Source: Variovorax sp. IB41
GTDB lineage: Bacteria > Pseudomonadota > Gammaproteobacteria > Burkholderiales > Burkholderiaceae_C
Assembly (NCBI RefSeq): GCF_016405905.1
Contig: NZ_JAEFCB010000003.1
Coordinates: 124,001-188,000, forward strand
Reading direction: 5' to 3'
Length of the DNA: 64,000 nucleotides
Position numbers and translations under genes: made by a program. Of this stretch, positions 37,536 to 45,382 are shown piece by piece. The notes beneath the pieces are model-generated. The model was not told where the DNA came from, did no database searches, and worked only from the letters and a program-made list of their open reading frames with translations. The first letter of the stretch is position 1; the number at the start of each line of letters is the position of its first letter.

Positions 37536-38318
37536 GTGAGCAAGGCAACGACGACTCGGATCAAGGTGGGCATCGGAGGCTGGACCTACGAGCCCTGGCG
37601 CGACAACTTCTATCCCAAGGGGCTCGTGCAGGCCAAGGAGCTGAACTACGCGAGCCGCCACGTGAGCGCCATCGAGATCAACGGCACCTACTACAGCACC
37701 TTCAAGCCCGAGACCTTCCGCAAGTGGCACGACGACACGCCCGAGGACTTCATGTTCTCGATGAAGGCCTCGCGCTTCACCACCAACCGCAAGGTGCTGG
37801 CGACCGCGGGCGAATCGATCCAGCGCTTCATCGACAGCGGCGTGAGCGAACTGGGCGACAAGCTCGGGCCGATCGTATGGCAGTTCATGCCGACCAAGCA
37901 GTTCGATGCGGAAGACTTCGAGGCGTTTCTGGAACTGTTGCCGAAGAAGGAGGGCAGCCGCGTGCTGCGGCACGTGATGGACGTGCGGCACGAGAGCTTC
38001 ATCACGCCCGCGTACAAGGCGCTCGCGAAGAAGCACAAGGTCTCGACCGTGTTCACCGACGCGGACAAGTTTCCGTCGTTCGAGGAGCCCGAGGGCGACG
38101 TGGCCTATGCGCGGCTCATGATGGCCGACGCGAAGCTCAAGACGGGGTATGGACCGAAGGCGCTCGATACCTGGGCCGAGCGCGCGCAGGGCTGGACCGA
38201 GTCACCAAAGAAGCGCGATGTGTTCGTCTACTTCATCAACGGCGCCAAAGAAAGAGCACCGGCCGCGGCCGGTGCCTTGTTGGAGCGCTTGGGGTGGAAG
38301 CCCCCCGTGGAGGCTTAG
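37536..38318 (+). CDS. DUF72 domain protein
   Basis: A 260-residue TIM-barrel-like protein of the DUF72 (YecE) family, signatures VGIGGWTYEPWRDNFYP, EINGTYYSTF and FMFSMKASRF. The family is widespread but its activity is not known. The start is a GTG at 37536; AACCCGGAGCG with GGAG lies 8 bases upstream. Its TAG stop shares bases with the TAA stop of the convergent bactofilin gene (TTAG, 38315-38318), so the two transcripts must overlap. Confidence 0.93.
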   Translation: MSKATTTRIKVGIGGWTYEPWRDNFYPKGLVQAKELNYASRHVSAIEINGTYYSTFKPETFRKWHDDTPEDFMFSMKASRFTTNRKVLATAGESIQRFIDSGVSELGDKLGPIVWQFMPTKQFDAEDFEAFLELLPKKEGSRVLRHVMDVRHESFITPAYKALAKKHKVSTVFTDADKFPSFEEPEGDVAYARLMMADAKLKTGYGPKALDTWAERAQGWTESPKKRDVFVYFINGAKERAPAAAGALLERLGWKPPVEA

Positions 38319-38839
38319 GCTGCCGCTTGCAGCGACGGCTTGGCGCCGAAGCTGATTTCGCCGGACAGCTGGCCGCCTTCTTCGATCACGATCTTGCCGT
38401 AGCGGATCTTGCCGGTGACCTTGCCGGTCGAATGGATCACGAGCTTCTCGCGCACCGTGAGGTTGCCGTCGAAGATGCCGCGGATTTCGGCAATGTCTAT
38501 TTCGGCCGAGCCCTTGAACTCGCCCTGTTCGGCGATCTGCATCAGGCGCGAGTCCATGGTCGCTTCGACCAGGCCTTCGACCACGAGCGTGTCGCAATCG
38601 GTGATCTCGACGCCCTTCAGCTTGATGTTGGGGCCGACGGTGAGTTTGCTGCCGCCTTCCTTGGCGACGGGTGCTGCCGCTGCGGCGGCGTTGAGGCCGC
38701 CTTGCTGCGCGGTCAACGAAGAGGGATTGACGGGCGTGCCCGACAGATTGGTGCCCGAACCGACCAGCGGTGCGGGGCGGGATGTCAACGAGTCGGTGTC
38801 ACGATCGCGCTTGCCGAAGAAGGGGGACTGTGTAGCCAA
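38315..38839 (-). CDS. Bactofilin (polymer-forming cytoskeletal protein)
   Basis: A 174-residue protein. After a disordered Ser/Pro/Ala N-terminus (about 65 residues) comes the bactofilin beta-helix (KLTVGPNIKLKGVEITDCDT to GQLSGEISFGAKP), which polymerises into filaments at the inner membrane and helps shape the cell. I place the start at a TTG (38839) because GAGGAG lies 7 bases upstream; the upstream TTG at 38854 has no such site and lies before it. No M23 peptidase gene, a common partner, is beside it. The two stop codons at the DUF72 junction overlap. Confidence 0.9.
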   Translation of the reverse strand: MATQSPFFGKRDRDTDSLTSRPAPLVGSGTNLSGTPVNPSSLTAQQGGLNAAAAAAPVAKEGGSKLTVGPNIKLKGVEITDCDTLVVEGLVEATMDSRLMQIAEQGEFKGSAEIDIAEIRGIFDGNLTVREKLVIHSTGKVTGKIRYGKIVIEEGGQLSGEISFGAKPSLQAAA

Positions 38840-38937
38840 TGGGGAGCTCCTCAAGAAAGGGACTATCGTAAGAACGCACTCACGGACCGCGGCACTTCAT
38901 TGCGCAAGAAGCGTAACTGAATAAATCGACCGTGGAC

Positions 38938-39885
38938 ATGACAATGTGCGCCATGACCCGTCCGAACGCCGAGCCCCTGTCCTCCGCACATCCTGCACTC
39001 GCCTCGCGCGCCATGTCCTCCGTCACCGACGCGCGCTTCGACAAACCGGCGCACGGCTGGCGGCGCACGCTGTTCACGGTGATCTTCGAGGCCGACACGC
39101 GCGCGGGCCTGATGTTCGACCTGGCGCTGATCGCGGTGATCGTGACCAGCGTACTGGTGGTGATCCTGGACAGCGTGCAGTCGATTCGGGAGCACTGGCG
39201 GCCGCTGTTCAGCGCGCTCGAATGGGTGTTCACCATTCTCTTCACGCTGGAATACATCGCGCGGCTGAGCTGCGTGAACAAGCCGCTGCGCTACGCGCTG
39301 AGCTTCTATGGCGTGATCGACCTGCTCGCGCTGCTGCCGACTTTTCTCGTGGCCTTCGCACCCGAGCTGGCCTACCTGATCGACGTGCGCATCCTGCGGC
39401 TCCTGCGCGTGTTCCGCATCTTCAAGCTTTCGCGCTACTCGGTGGAGTACCGCGCGCTGGTGTCGGCCGTGGCGGCGAGCCGGCGCAAGATCACGGTGTT
39501 CGTGGGCTTCGTGATGCTGGTGGTGCTGGTGATGGGCACGCTGATGTACGTGGTCGAGGGGCCGGTGCACGGCTTCACGAGCATTCCGGTGGCGATCTAC
39601 TGGGCGATTTCGACGATGGCCACGGTGGGCTTCGGCGACCTCGTGCCCAAGACCGACCTGGGCCGCGCGATCGCCTCGGTGATGATGCTGCTGGGCTGGG
39701 GCGTGCTGGCCGTGCCCACCGGCATCGTGACCGCCGAGATGGCGCGGCGTGGACCCGACGACGAAGTGATGCCGCTGGCCGGGCGCGGCATCCTCGCGAT
39801 GACGCCGCCTGCCGCACCGCCGCGGCGGCTCACGCCGGCTGCCAGACGACGCGCCCTTGCGCAGCATCGTCGAGGCGGGCGATGA
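38938..39885 (+). CDS. Voltage-gated-type ion channel (potassium)
   Basis: About 315 residues with six predicted transmembrane helices. The S4-like helix carries regular arginines (RILRLLRVFRIFKLSR) and the pore has the selectivity filter TVGFGDLVP, so it is a K+ channel of the voltage-gated ion channel superfamily (bacterial ion transporter family). An amphipathic N-terminus precedes S1. The start is uncertain among GTG 38932, ATG 38938, 38944 and 38953, with no clear ribosome site. The basic C-terminal 18 residues overlap the 3' end of the convergent IMPACT-family gene. Confidence 0.88.
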   Translation: MTMCAMTRPNAEPLSSAHPALASRAMSSVTDARFDKPAHGWRRTLFTVIFEADTRAGLMFDLALIAVIVTSVLVVILDSVQSIREHWRPLFSALEWVFTILFTLEYIARLSCVNKPLRYALSFYGVIDLLALLPTFLVAFAPELAYLIDVRILRLLRVFRIFKLSRYSVEYRALVSAVAASRRKITVFVGFVMLVVLVMGTLMYVVEGPVHGFTSIPVAIYWAISTMATVGFGDLVPKTDLGRAIASVMMLLGWGVLAVPTGIVTAEMARRGPDDEVMPLAGRGILAMTPPAAPPRRLTPAARRRALAQHRRGGR

Positions 39886-40417
39886 AGGCATTCGCCTCGG
39901 GCTCGGCAAGCGTGAAGGCGAAGTGCACGTCGTCAGCGTGCTGCACGCTGTCGAGCACCGCGCCGACGGCGGCCAGCTCTCGCCGCACCAATCCTTCGAG
40001 CGCATAGGGCACGGCGCAGCGCAGGTTCCGCTGGCGCACCAGCGGCACGAGCGTGGCGCCGAGCAGGGCCTGCGCGATGGCGTCGGTGTAGGCGCGCACG
40101 AGGCCGCCGGCACCGAGCTTCACGCCGCCGAAATAGCGCACCACCGTCGCGAGCGAGCCTTCGATCTGTTGATGGCGCAGCACTTCCAGCATGGGGCGTC
40201 CCGCCGTGCCGCCGGGCTCGCCGTCGTCGTTGGCCGCCGACTGGCCGCCGGCCATCAGCGCCCAGCACACATGCGCGGCCACGGGGTGCTCGACACGCAG
40301 CGATGCGACGACGGCCAAAGCGGCCGCGCGGTCGGCCACGGGCTGCACGCAGCCGATGAACCGGCTCTTCTTGATGACCAGTTCGCTGTGAACCGGCTGG
40401 GCCAGCGTGAAGCTCAT
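39830..40417 (-). CDS. IMPACT/YigZ family protein
   Basis: A 195-residue protein of the UPF0029/IMPACT family: KKSRFIGCVQPV near the N-terminus, then DDGEPGGTAGRPMLEVL, the family signature, and RYFGGVKLGAGGLVRAYTDA. The YigZ fold resembles a translation-factor domain; the exact role in bacteria is unclear, perhaps RNA or protein binding. Start 40417 gives the canonical N-terminus MSFTLAQPV. It follows metW by 22 bases on the same strand, and its last 56 bases overlap the ion channel gene on the other strand. Confidence 0.93.
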   Translation of the reverse strand: MSFTLAQPVHSELVIKKSRFIGCVQPVADRAAALAVVASLRVEHPVAAHVCWALMAGGQSAANDDGEPGGTAGRPMLEVLRHQQIEGSLATVVRYFGGVKLGAGGLVRAYTDAIAQALLGATLVPLVRQRNLRCAVPYALEGLVRRELAAVGAVLDSVQHADDVHFAFTLAEPEANAFIARLDDAAQGRVVWQPA

Positions 40418-40439
40418 CCGGTGCGCTGCGGCGCGGTGT

Positions 40440-41027
40440 TCAGCCGCCGCGCTCGAACTTGAAGACCGCGGTGCTGGCGCGCGCGTTCGGCAGCCAGCGC
40501 ACGTCGCGCCCGTTCTGCAGGCCGAAGGCATCGAGCACGCGCAGGTTGTTCTTGCCGGCCAGCACCTCGAAGTCCTTGAAGGTGCCCACGCGGATGTTGG
40601 GCGTGTCGTACCACTGGTAGGGCAGGCGGCGCGTCACCGGCATGCGCCCGCGCGCGATGCTCAGGCGGTTTGGCCAGTGCGCGAAGTTGGGAAAGGCGAC
40701 GATGCCGATGCGGCCCACGCGCGCGGTTTCGCGCAGCATCACTTCGGCATTGCGCAGGTGCTGCAGCGTGTCGATCTGCAGCACCACATCGAACGAGGCG
40801 TCGTCGAACATCGCGAGGCCTTCGTCCAGGTTCAGCTGGATCACGTCGACGCCGCGGCGGATGCACTGCAGCACGTTGCCATCGGCGATTTCCACGCCGT
40901 AGCCGGTGCAGCCGCGCTCGCGCTGCAAGAGGTCGAGCAGGGCGCCGTCGCCGCAGCCCAGGTCGAGCACGCGCGCGCCTTCGGGCACGAGCGCGGCGAT
41001 CAGTTTCTGGTTGTCGAGGTCGCTCAT
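40440..41027 (-). CDS. metW: Methionine biosynthesis protein MetW
   Basis: A 195-residue SAM-dependent methyltransferase-fold protein that always accompanies metX in many beta- and alpha-proteobacteria and is needed for full homoserine acyltransferase activity. The SAM loop is [16 protein letters not shown], followed by [18 protein letters not shown] and [15 protein letters not shown]. The start overlaps the metX stop by ATGA (41024-41027), so MetX and MetW are translationally coupled. Both should be under the SAM-II riboswitch upstream of metX. Confidence 0.95.
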   Translation of the reverse strand: MSDLDNQKLIAALVPEGARVLDLGCGDGALLDLLQRERGCTGYGVEIADGNVLQCIRRGVDVIQLNLDEGLAMFDDASFDVVLQIDTLQHLRNAEVMLRETARVGRIGIVAFPNFAHWPNRLSIARGRMPVTRRLPYQWYDTPNIRVGTFKDFEVLAGKNNLRVLDAFGLQNGRDVRWLPNARASTAVFKFERGG

Positions 41028-42181
41028 TGGATTTCCTTGGCGACGCGTTCGAAGTAGGAGCGCACCACGCCGATGTAGCGCACGTCGTCCAGCAGGAAGG
41101 CGTCGTGGCCGTGCGGCGCGTCGATCTCGGCGTAGCTCACGTTGCGGCGGTTGTCCAGGAGCGCCTTCACCAGTTCGCGACTGCGCGCGGGCGAGAAGCG
41201 CCAGTCGGTCTTGAAGCTCACGAGCAGGAACTTGGCAGTCGCCTTCGCGAGCGCGGTGCTGAGCTGGCCGCCGTGGCCGCGCGCGGGGTCGAAGTAGTCG
41301 AGCGCGCGGGTGATCAGGAGGTAGGTGTTCGCGTCGAAGTACTCGCTGAACTTGTCGCCCTGGTAGCGCAGGTAGCTCTCGATCTGGAACTCGACGTCCT
41401 GCGTGGAGTAGCGGTAGTCCAGCCCCGCGGCCTCGCCCTCGACGGCGCTGCGCAGGATGCGCCCGAACTTCTCGTTCATCACGTCGTCGCTCAGGTACGT
41501 GATGTGGCCAATCATCCGCGCGATGCGCAGGCCCCGCTTGGGGATCACGCCGTGCTCGTAGAAGTGGCCGCCATGGAAGTCGGGGTCGGTCACGATGGCG
41601 CGGCGCGCCACTTCGTTGAAGGCGATGTTCTCGGCCGTGAGGTTGGGCGCGCTGGCCACGACCACGGCGTGGCGCACGCGGTCGGGGTACTGCAGCGTCC
41701 ACGAGAGCGCCTGCATGCCGCCGAGGCTGCCGCCCATCACGGCGGCGAGCGTCCGGATGCCCAAGGCATCGAGCAGCACGGCCTGCGCATCGACCCAGTC
41801 TTCGACGGTCACCACCGGGAAGTCGGCGCCGTAGACGCGGCCGGTCGCGGCGTTCACGTGCATCGGGCCGGTCGAGCCGAAGCAGGAACCGAGGTTGTTG
41901 ACGCCGATCACGAAGAAGCGGTCGGTGTCGACCGGCTTGCCCGGGCCGACCATGTTGTCCCACCAGCCCTCGGAGCGCGCCTGGCCTTCGTAGACGCCCG
42001 CCACGTGGTGCGAGGCGTTCAGCGCATGGCAGACCAGCACCGCGTTGCTGCGGTCGGCGTTGAGGGTGCCGTAGGTTTCGTAGGCGAGCGTGTAGTCGCT
42101 GATCGATGCGCCGCTGCGCAGGGCCAGCGGGCCTGCGAACTGCATCGACTGCGGACTGACGACCAAAGGAGGTGACGACAT
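41024..42181 (-). CDS. metX: Homoserine O-acyltransferase MetX
   Basis: A 385-residue alpha/beta hydrolase-fold acyltransferase that activates the hydroxyl of homoserine (acetyl- or succinyl-CoA donor) in methionine synthesis. Nucleophile elbow GGSLGGM (Ser), then the late Asp in [12 protein letters not shown] and His in [10 protein letters not shown] complete the triad; [11 protein letters not shown] and [15 protein letters not shown] fit MetX. The ATG at 42181 has no strong ribosome site because the T-tract of a terminator lies just before it. A SAM-II riboswitch precedes that terminator, so expression should fall when SAM is plentiful. Acetyl versus succinyl specificity cannot be decided here. 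Confidence 0.95.
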   Translation of the reverse strand: MSSPPLVVSPQSMQFAGPLALRSGASISDYTLAYETYGTLNADRSNAVLVCHALNASHHVAGVYEGQARSEGWWDNMVGPGKPVDTDRFFVIGVNNLGSCFGSTGPMHVNAATGRVYGADFPVVTVEDWVDAQAVLLDALGIRTLAAVMGGSLGGMQALSWTLQYPDRVRHAVVVASAPNLTAENIAFNEVARRAIVTDPDFHGGHFYEHGVIPKRGLRIARMIGHITYLSDDVMNEKFGRILRSAVEGEAAGLDYRYSTQDVEFQIESYLRYQGDKFSEYFDANTYLLITRALDYFDPARGHGGQLSTALAKATAKFLLVSFKTDWRFSPARSRELVKALLDNRRNVSYAEIDAPHGHDAFLLDDVRYIGVVRSYFERVAKEIQ

Positions 42182-42184
42182 GAA

Positions 42185-42222
42185 TGAAAAAACCCGGCCT
42201 CGCCAAAAACGAGCCGGGTTCC
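42185..42222 (-). terminator. Terminator (expression platform) between SAM-II riboswitch and metX
   Basis: On the minus strand: AACCCGGCTCG, loop TTTTTGG, CGAGGCCGGGTT, followed by TTTTTT. The stem has about nine pairs with one bulge. It ends eight bases before the metX start codon and 8 bases after the aptamer, so it should end transcription before metX unless prevented. Confidence 0.8.
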
Positions 42223-42230
42223 GGTGCCGT

Positions 42231-42280
42231 CTTTAGCTGAATTTATAAAGCGCCCGCAAGCTGTAGCAAATCGGCGCAAT
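42231..42280 (-). promoter_or_regulatory. SAM-II riboswitch upstream of metX-metW
   Basis: The minus-strand sequence carries the parts of the SAM-II (SAM-alpha) pseudoknot in order: TTGCGCCGATTTGC, a loop ACAGCTTGC, GGGCGC closing the first stem (GCGCC/GGCGC type), TTTATAAATT, and the conserved GCTAAAG that closes the pseudoknot. Spacing matches the classical metX-associated example as I remember it. Located 50-99 bases before the metX ATG. TATACT at 42290-42285 just upstream is a suitable -10 element. Confidence 0.82.
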
Positions 42281-42284
42281 GCAA

Positions 42285-42290
42285 AGTATA
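42285..42290 (-). promoter_or_regulatory. Probable -10 element of the metX transcript
   Basis: TATACT on the minus strand lies 5 bases before the SAM-II aptamer begins, right for transcription starting at the aptamer. The region upstream is repeat copy E, which would have to supply the -35; no good TTGACA is visible there. Confidence 0.45.
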
Positions 42291-42291
42291 T

Positions 42292-42380
42292 CCCCCAGGC
42301 TGCGCGCACTTCGTGTCGCTTCGCCAACCCCCTTCGGGGGCAACACCTGCGGCCCGGCGAAGCCGGTTCCGCGGTGTTTC
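42292..42380 (-). repeat. Dispersed repeat copy E
   Basis: Read on the minus strand: CCGCGGAACCGGCTTCGCC and GGGCC, then TTGCCCCCGAAGGGGGTTGG, then CGAAGCGACACGAAGTGCGC and GCAGCCTGGGGG. It matches copies B and F throughout. It lies between the GDT1-type gene (stop 42396) and the metX promoter and ends directly at the -10 box. Confidence 0.88.
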
Positions 42381-42395
42381 TGGAAGGAATCCTTT

Positions 42396-42959
42396 CTACC
42401 AGCCGACGATCATCACGATGCCCAGCACCAGGAAGATCGCCGCCGAGATGCCATGCACGAGCTTGATCGGCACGCGCCGCACGATCTTCTCGCCCAGCCA
42501 CACCACCGGCGCATTGGCCAGCATCATCCCGAGCGTGGTGCCGGCGACGACCCAGAAGTAGTCCTGCGTGAAGCGGGCGGCGAGCATGACGGTGGCGATC
42601 TGGGTCTTGTCGCCCATCTCGGCCAGGAAGAATGCGACGAGCGTGGTGCCGAAGACGCCGAAGTGCGAGGCGCCGGGCGCGTCGTCATCGTCGAGCTTGT
42701 CGGGAATCAGCATCCAGACGGCCATCGCGATGAAGGAGCCGCCAAGGATCCAGCGCAGCACCTCGGGACCGAGCCAGCGCGTGATGTAGTTGCCGACGGC
42801 GCCCGCCAGCGCGTGGTTGACGATGGTGGCGGCGAAGATGCCCAGGACGATGGGCCAGGGTTTCCTGAAACGCGCGGCCAGGAGAAGGGCCAGGAGCTGG
42901 GTCTTGTCGCCCATTTCCGCGAGCGCGACGACGCCCGTTGCTACGAGAAAAGCTTCCAT
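42396..42959 (-). CDS. TMEM165/GDT1 (UPF0016) family cation exporter, probably Mn2+
   Basis: A 187-residue inner-membrane protein with six helices in two similar halves, each carrying the family motif EMGDKT (ALAEMGDKTQ near residue 13; FLAEMGDKTQ near 115). UPF0016/GDT1 proteins export Mn2+ or exchange Ca2+/Mn2+ with protons. Regulation supports manganese: a yybP-ykoY riboswitch lies upstream. Start 42959 places the first helix correctly; the frame continues upstream into the hairpin region without good start codons. The ribosome site is poor (AAGGA 15 bases away), perhaps by design of the switch. Confidence 0.93.
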   Translation of the reverse strand: MEAFLVATGVVALAEMGDKTQLLALLLAARFRKPWPIVLGIFAATIVNHALAGAVGNYITRWLGPEVLRWILGGSFIAMAVWMLIPDKLDDDDAPGASHFGVFGTTLVAFFLAEMGDKTQIATVMLAARFTQDYFWVVAGTTLGMMLANAPVVWLGEKIVRRVPIKLVHGISAAIFLVLGIVMIVGW

Positions 42960-42979
42960 GATGAACGTGGGGTTCCTTG

Positions 42980-43039
42980 GGCCGAAGGACGCAATTGACC
43001 GTGCAACACCTTCGGCCATATTCCCGAAGTTGCACGGTC
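42980..43039 (-). promoter_or_regulatory. Competing hairpins in the leader of the GDT1-type gene
   Basis: GACCGTGCAAC and GTTGCACGGTC (42997-43007 and 43029-43039) form a perfect 11-bp stem, extendable to 13. A second pairing, GGCCGAAGG with CCTTCGGCC (42980-42988 with 43009-43017), uses the loop of the first and excludes it. The first stem also borders the closing strand of the Mn riboswitch. This looks like the switch's expression platform. Confidence 0.6.
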
Positions 43040-43150
43040 AAAGGTCTCGCCAGGTGTGTTCACTGCACGCGCCATGTCCTGTGTGGGGCAGGACAAGTCT
43101 GTTGACGCGGGCCCTTCTCGAAAAACGGAAGGCGGCTACTCCCCAATGAC
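43040..43150 (-). promoter_or_regulatory. yybP-ykoY (Mn2+) riboswitch
   Basis: On the minus strand the diagnostic pieces are in order: TTGGGGAGTAGCCGCC (43146-43131), GGGCCCGCGTCAACAGACTT in the middle, and TGGCGAGACCTTT at the end (43052-43040). GGGGAGTAGC and GGCGAGACCTTT are the conserved strands of the manganese-sensing yybP-ykoY aptamer. Its target here is a UPF0016 exporter, one of the known gene classes under this switch. Borders are approximate. Confidence 0.85.
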
Positions 43151-43255
43151 GGGGCGGATTCTACCTGTAACGCCAACCGCCTCATTCCGTTCCGGTAAGC
43201 GTGCGCTAGCTTTCCTGGGTTTTGACAAGTGCTACTCCAAGAAGCAATTTCCCGC

Positions 43256-43283
43256 TTGCTTTTTGCATATTTCACCCATAATG
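43256..43283 (+). promoter_or_regulatory. Possible promoter of the RRM gene
   Basis: TTGCTT (43256-43261) and ATAATG (43278-43283), 16 bases apart, lie in an AT-rich stretch 136 bases before the RRM start codon. That would give a leader of about 130 bases, unusually long, as for cold-shock messages. The remaining sequence from 43151 to 43418 holds no other recognised element. Confidence 0.35.
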
Positions 43284-43418
43284 CACGAGCCTCCCTCTTC
43301 ATTTCTGGTCGGGGGGTAGTTCGGTGATCGGTCAGTTTCGCGCGACTCGACGGCTCTCGTTTGAGTGATGCTTTCGGGACTCCATCGCTTTTCTTGATGT
43401 GTTTATAGGAGTCCCTTG

Positions 43419-43847
43419 ATGGGCAACAAACTGTACGTCGGCAACCTGCCTTACTCGGTGCGCGACGGTGATCTCGAACAGGCATTCGGACAATTCGGCG
43501 CAGTGACCAGCGCCAAGGTCATGATGGAACGCGACACCGGTCGCTCGAAGGGCTTCGGCTTCGTCGAGATGGGCAGTGACGCCGAAGCGCAAGCTGCCAT
43601 CAGTGGCATGAACGGCCAGCCCCTGGGCGGCCGCAGCGTCGTCGTCAACGAAGCACGTCCCATGGAAGCTCGTCCCCCGCGCAGCGGTGGTGGCGGCTAC
43701 GGCGGCGGCGGTGGCCGCAGTGGCGGCGGTGGTGGCGATGGCGGTTTCCGCAGCCCCTACGGCGCGGGCCCCCGTGGCGGCGGCGGCGGTGGTCGCTCCG
43801 GCGGTGGTGGTGGCGGCTACGGCGGCGGTGGCAACAGCGGCTACTGA
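43419..43847 (+). CDS. RNA-binding protein with one RRM and a Gly-rich tail
   Basis: A 142-residue protein. Residues 1-80 form one RNA recognition motif with both core motifs: KLYVGNLPYS (RNP2) and GRSKGFGFVEM (RNP1). The tail is glycine-rich with RSGGGGG and GYGGGG repeats, RGG-like and probably disordered. Such bacterial proteins are single-stranded nucleic acid binders, often induced by cold. The ATG at 43419 follows AGGAG with 7 bases spacing; an upstream TTG is less likely. A long AT-rich leader precedes it and a terminator follows. Confidence 0.94.
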   Translation: MGNKLYVGNLPYSVRDGDLEQAFGQFGAVTSAKVMMERDTGRSKGFGFVEMGSDAEAQAAISGMNGQPLGGRSVVVNEARPMEARPPRSGGGGYGGGGGRSGGGGGDGGFRSPYGAGPRGGGGGGRSGGGGGGYGGGGNSGY

Positions 43848-43866
43848 TCCCTGCGCACACAAAGAC

Positions 43867-43890
43867 AAAAGGCTCCCTCGGGAGCCTTTT
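43867..43890. terminator. Bidirectional terminator between the RRM gene and the SDR gene
   Basis: AAAAGGCTCCC, two-base loop TC, GGGAGCCTTTT: a perfect 11-bp palindrome with A- and T-tracts, serving both converging genes (stops at 43847 and 43915). Confidence 0.93.
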
Positions 43891-43914
43891 TCATGGGTGA
43901 ATCGCCCGACTTGT

Positions 43915-44700
43915 TCAGCTTTCGCCGCTGCGCTTCTTGCGTCCTCGGCCTTGGACGACGCGGTCGAGCGCGGCATTCGGCAGCATGCGCATGATCTTGG
44001 CGATCACGCCCATCTGCCACGGAATCACGCGGTAGCTGGTGCCGGCCTCGATGGCGCGCAGCGCTTGGTCCGCGAAGTCCTCGGCCTTCATGAGAAAGGG
44101 CATGCCGTAGCGGTTGCCATGCGTGAGCGGCGTGTCGATGTAGCCCGGGCACAGCGTGACGACCTTGACGCCGCTCTTGTGCAGCTCGCCGCGCAGGCTT
44201 TCGCAGTACGCGACCACGCCCGCCTTGCTCGCGCAATAGGCGCCGTGCCCCGGCAGCCCGCGGATGGCCGCGACGCTCGCGATGCCGACCAGCCGCCCGC
44301 TGCCGCGCCGCCGCATCGCCGCCACGAACGGATGAAAGGTGGCCATCAGCCCCACGTTGTTGGTCGCGAAGGTGCGTGTCATCACGTCGATGTCCCCGCG
44401 CTCCACGGTATCGACGCCGACGCTGATGCCGGCGTTGGCGATCACCACGTCGGGCAGCCCCTGGTGCTCGATGCAGGCGGCGCCGGCCGCCACGATGCTG
44501 TCGGTCTGCGACACGTCCGCGCTGTAGATCTGGTAGCGGCCTGCGTCCAGTCGGCGGGCGCTCGCCCACGATTCGATCTCAGCCGTGCGCCGTGCCACCA
44601 GCGCCAGCCGATAGCCCGCGTCATAAAAACGCGAGGCCAGCGCCTGGCCGATGCCGCTCGATGCGCCGGTGATGAAGACGAGCGGGGAGGTGGTTGTCAT
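43915..44700 (-). CDS. Short-chain dehydrogenase/reductase
   Basis: A 261-residue SDR oxidoreductase. Cofactor loop TGASSGIG, then the NAG motif VIANAGISVG, catalytic Ser in GIASVAAIRG and YxxxK in GAYCASKAG. The basic C-terminus (GRGRKKRSGES) is unusual but common in this subgroup. It starts 19 bases after the lptC stop on the same strand and is probably cotranscribed with kdsD-kdsC-lptC, in the place often held by lptA. Substrate unknown; an LPS-related role would be speculation. Confidence 0.92.
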   Translation of the reverse strand: MTTTSPLVFITGASSGIGQALASRFYDAGYRLALVARRTAEIESWASARRLDAGRYQIYSADVSQTDSIVAAGAACIEHQGLPDVVIANAGISVGVDTVERGDIDVMTRTFATNNVGLMATFHPFVAAMRRRGSGRLVGIASVAAIRGLPGHGAYCASKAGVVAYCESLRGELHKSGVKVVTLCPGYIDTPLTHGNRYGMPFLMKAEDFADQALRAIEAGTSYRVIPWQMGVIAKIMRMLPNAALDRVVQGRGRKKRSGES

Positions 44701-44719
44701 GCGTGAGTGGGTGTCTTCT

Positions 44720-45382
44720 TCAGCGCGGCTTCTTGCCAGCGCCCGCGGCCGTGGCGGCCGAGGGCACCAGCAGCCCGCGCACCCGGCCGGTCAGGTTGGC
44801 CACGCCGCTCAGGTTGTCGTAGTCGAGGTTGTCGGCGGTGAACTGGTCGACGCCGCGAATCAGCGTGACCGGCTTGTTCGACGTCACCCGCTCGGTGTCG
44901 AGAAAGGCGTGCAGGAAATCGCCGCGGAATTCGAGCCGCGGCGTGGGCTTGCCGTTGGCGCCCACCGACGGGTCGCGGATGACGATCGCATTGCCGAACA
45001 GCTGGATCTCGCTACCGTCCGAATTCGAGAGCCCCCGGTTGGCCGTCGCGTGCGTGGTGTAGCCCTGCGGCGAGACCGAGCGCATGCGCACGTCGTCGAC
45101 CTCGACCGTGTCGGTGTCCGGATAGTGCCGGCCTTCCTTGCCGTGCAGTTCGCTGCGCAGGTCGCCGTTGGGCAGGAAGTTCTTGATCACGAAGTCGCGC
45201 ATGAAATAGTCGGGCTCGTGCGTGGGCGCCACCTTGGCGGTGGGCTCCAGCAGCTTGGGCGCGTTGCGCACCAGCCAGTAGGTGCCGAGCGCCACGGCCG
45301 CCGTCAGGATGATCGGCAGGTAGATCGTCGCGCGGTCGAGCACGTCGCGCACCAGGCCCCATGCGCTTTTCAGGTTGGTCAT
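44720..45382 (-). CDS. lptC: LPS export ABC transporter periplasmic protein LptC
   Basis: A 220-residue bitopic protein: one N-terminal transmembrane helix (about 20-40, YLPIILTAAVALGTYWLV), then the LptC beta-jellyroll (PDYFMRDFVIKNFLPNGDLR, then RLEFRGDFLHAFLDTERVTS). It takes LPS from LptB2FG and hands it to LptA. The ATG at 45382 overlaps the kdsC stop as ATGA. The lptA and lptB genes that usually follow are not in this window. Ala-rich C-terminal extension. Confidence 0.93.
   Translation of the reverse strand: MTNLKSAWGLVRDVLDRATIYLPIILTAAVALGTYWLVRNAPKLLEPTAKVAPTHEPDYFMRDFVIKNFLPNGDLRSELHGKEGRHYPDTDTVEVDDVRMRSVSPQGYTTHATANRGLSNSDGSEIQLFGNAIVIRDPSVGANGKPTPRLEFRGDFLHAFLDTERVTSNKPVTLIRGVDQFTADNLDYDNLSGVANLTGRVRGLLVPSAATAAGAGKKPR

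Noticed and set aside
42292..42380. Repeat copy E as a terminator for the GDT1-type gene
   Set aside because: It has a CCCCC/GGGGG hairpin but no T-tract, and identical elements sit in unrelated positions elsewhere.
43687..43840. GGC/GGT-rich tandem stretch as a microsatellite or CRISPR-like repeat
   Set aside because: It simply encodes the glycine-rich tail of the RRM protein; units are irregular and there are no spacers.
43687..44706. Plus-strand frame through the RRM tail and opposite the SDR gene
   Set aside because: The Gly-codon repeats of the RRM gene read in another frame give Ala/Val repeats; no independent support.
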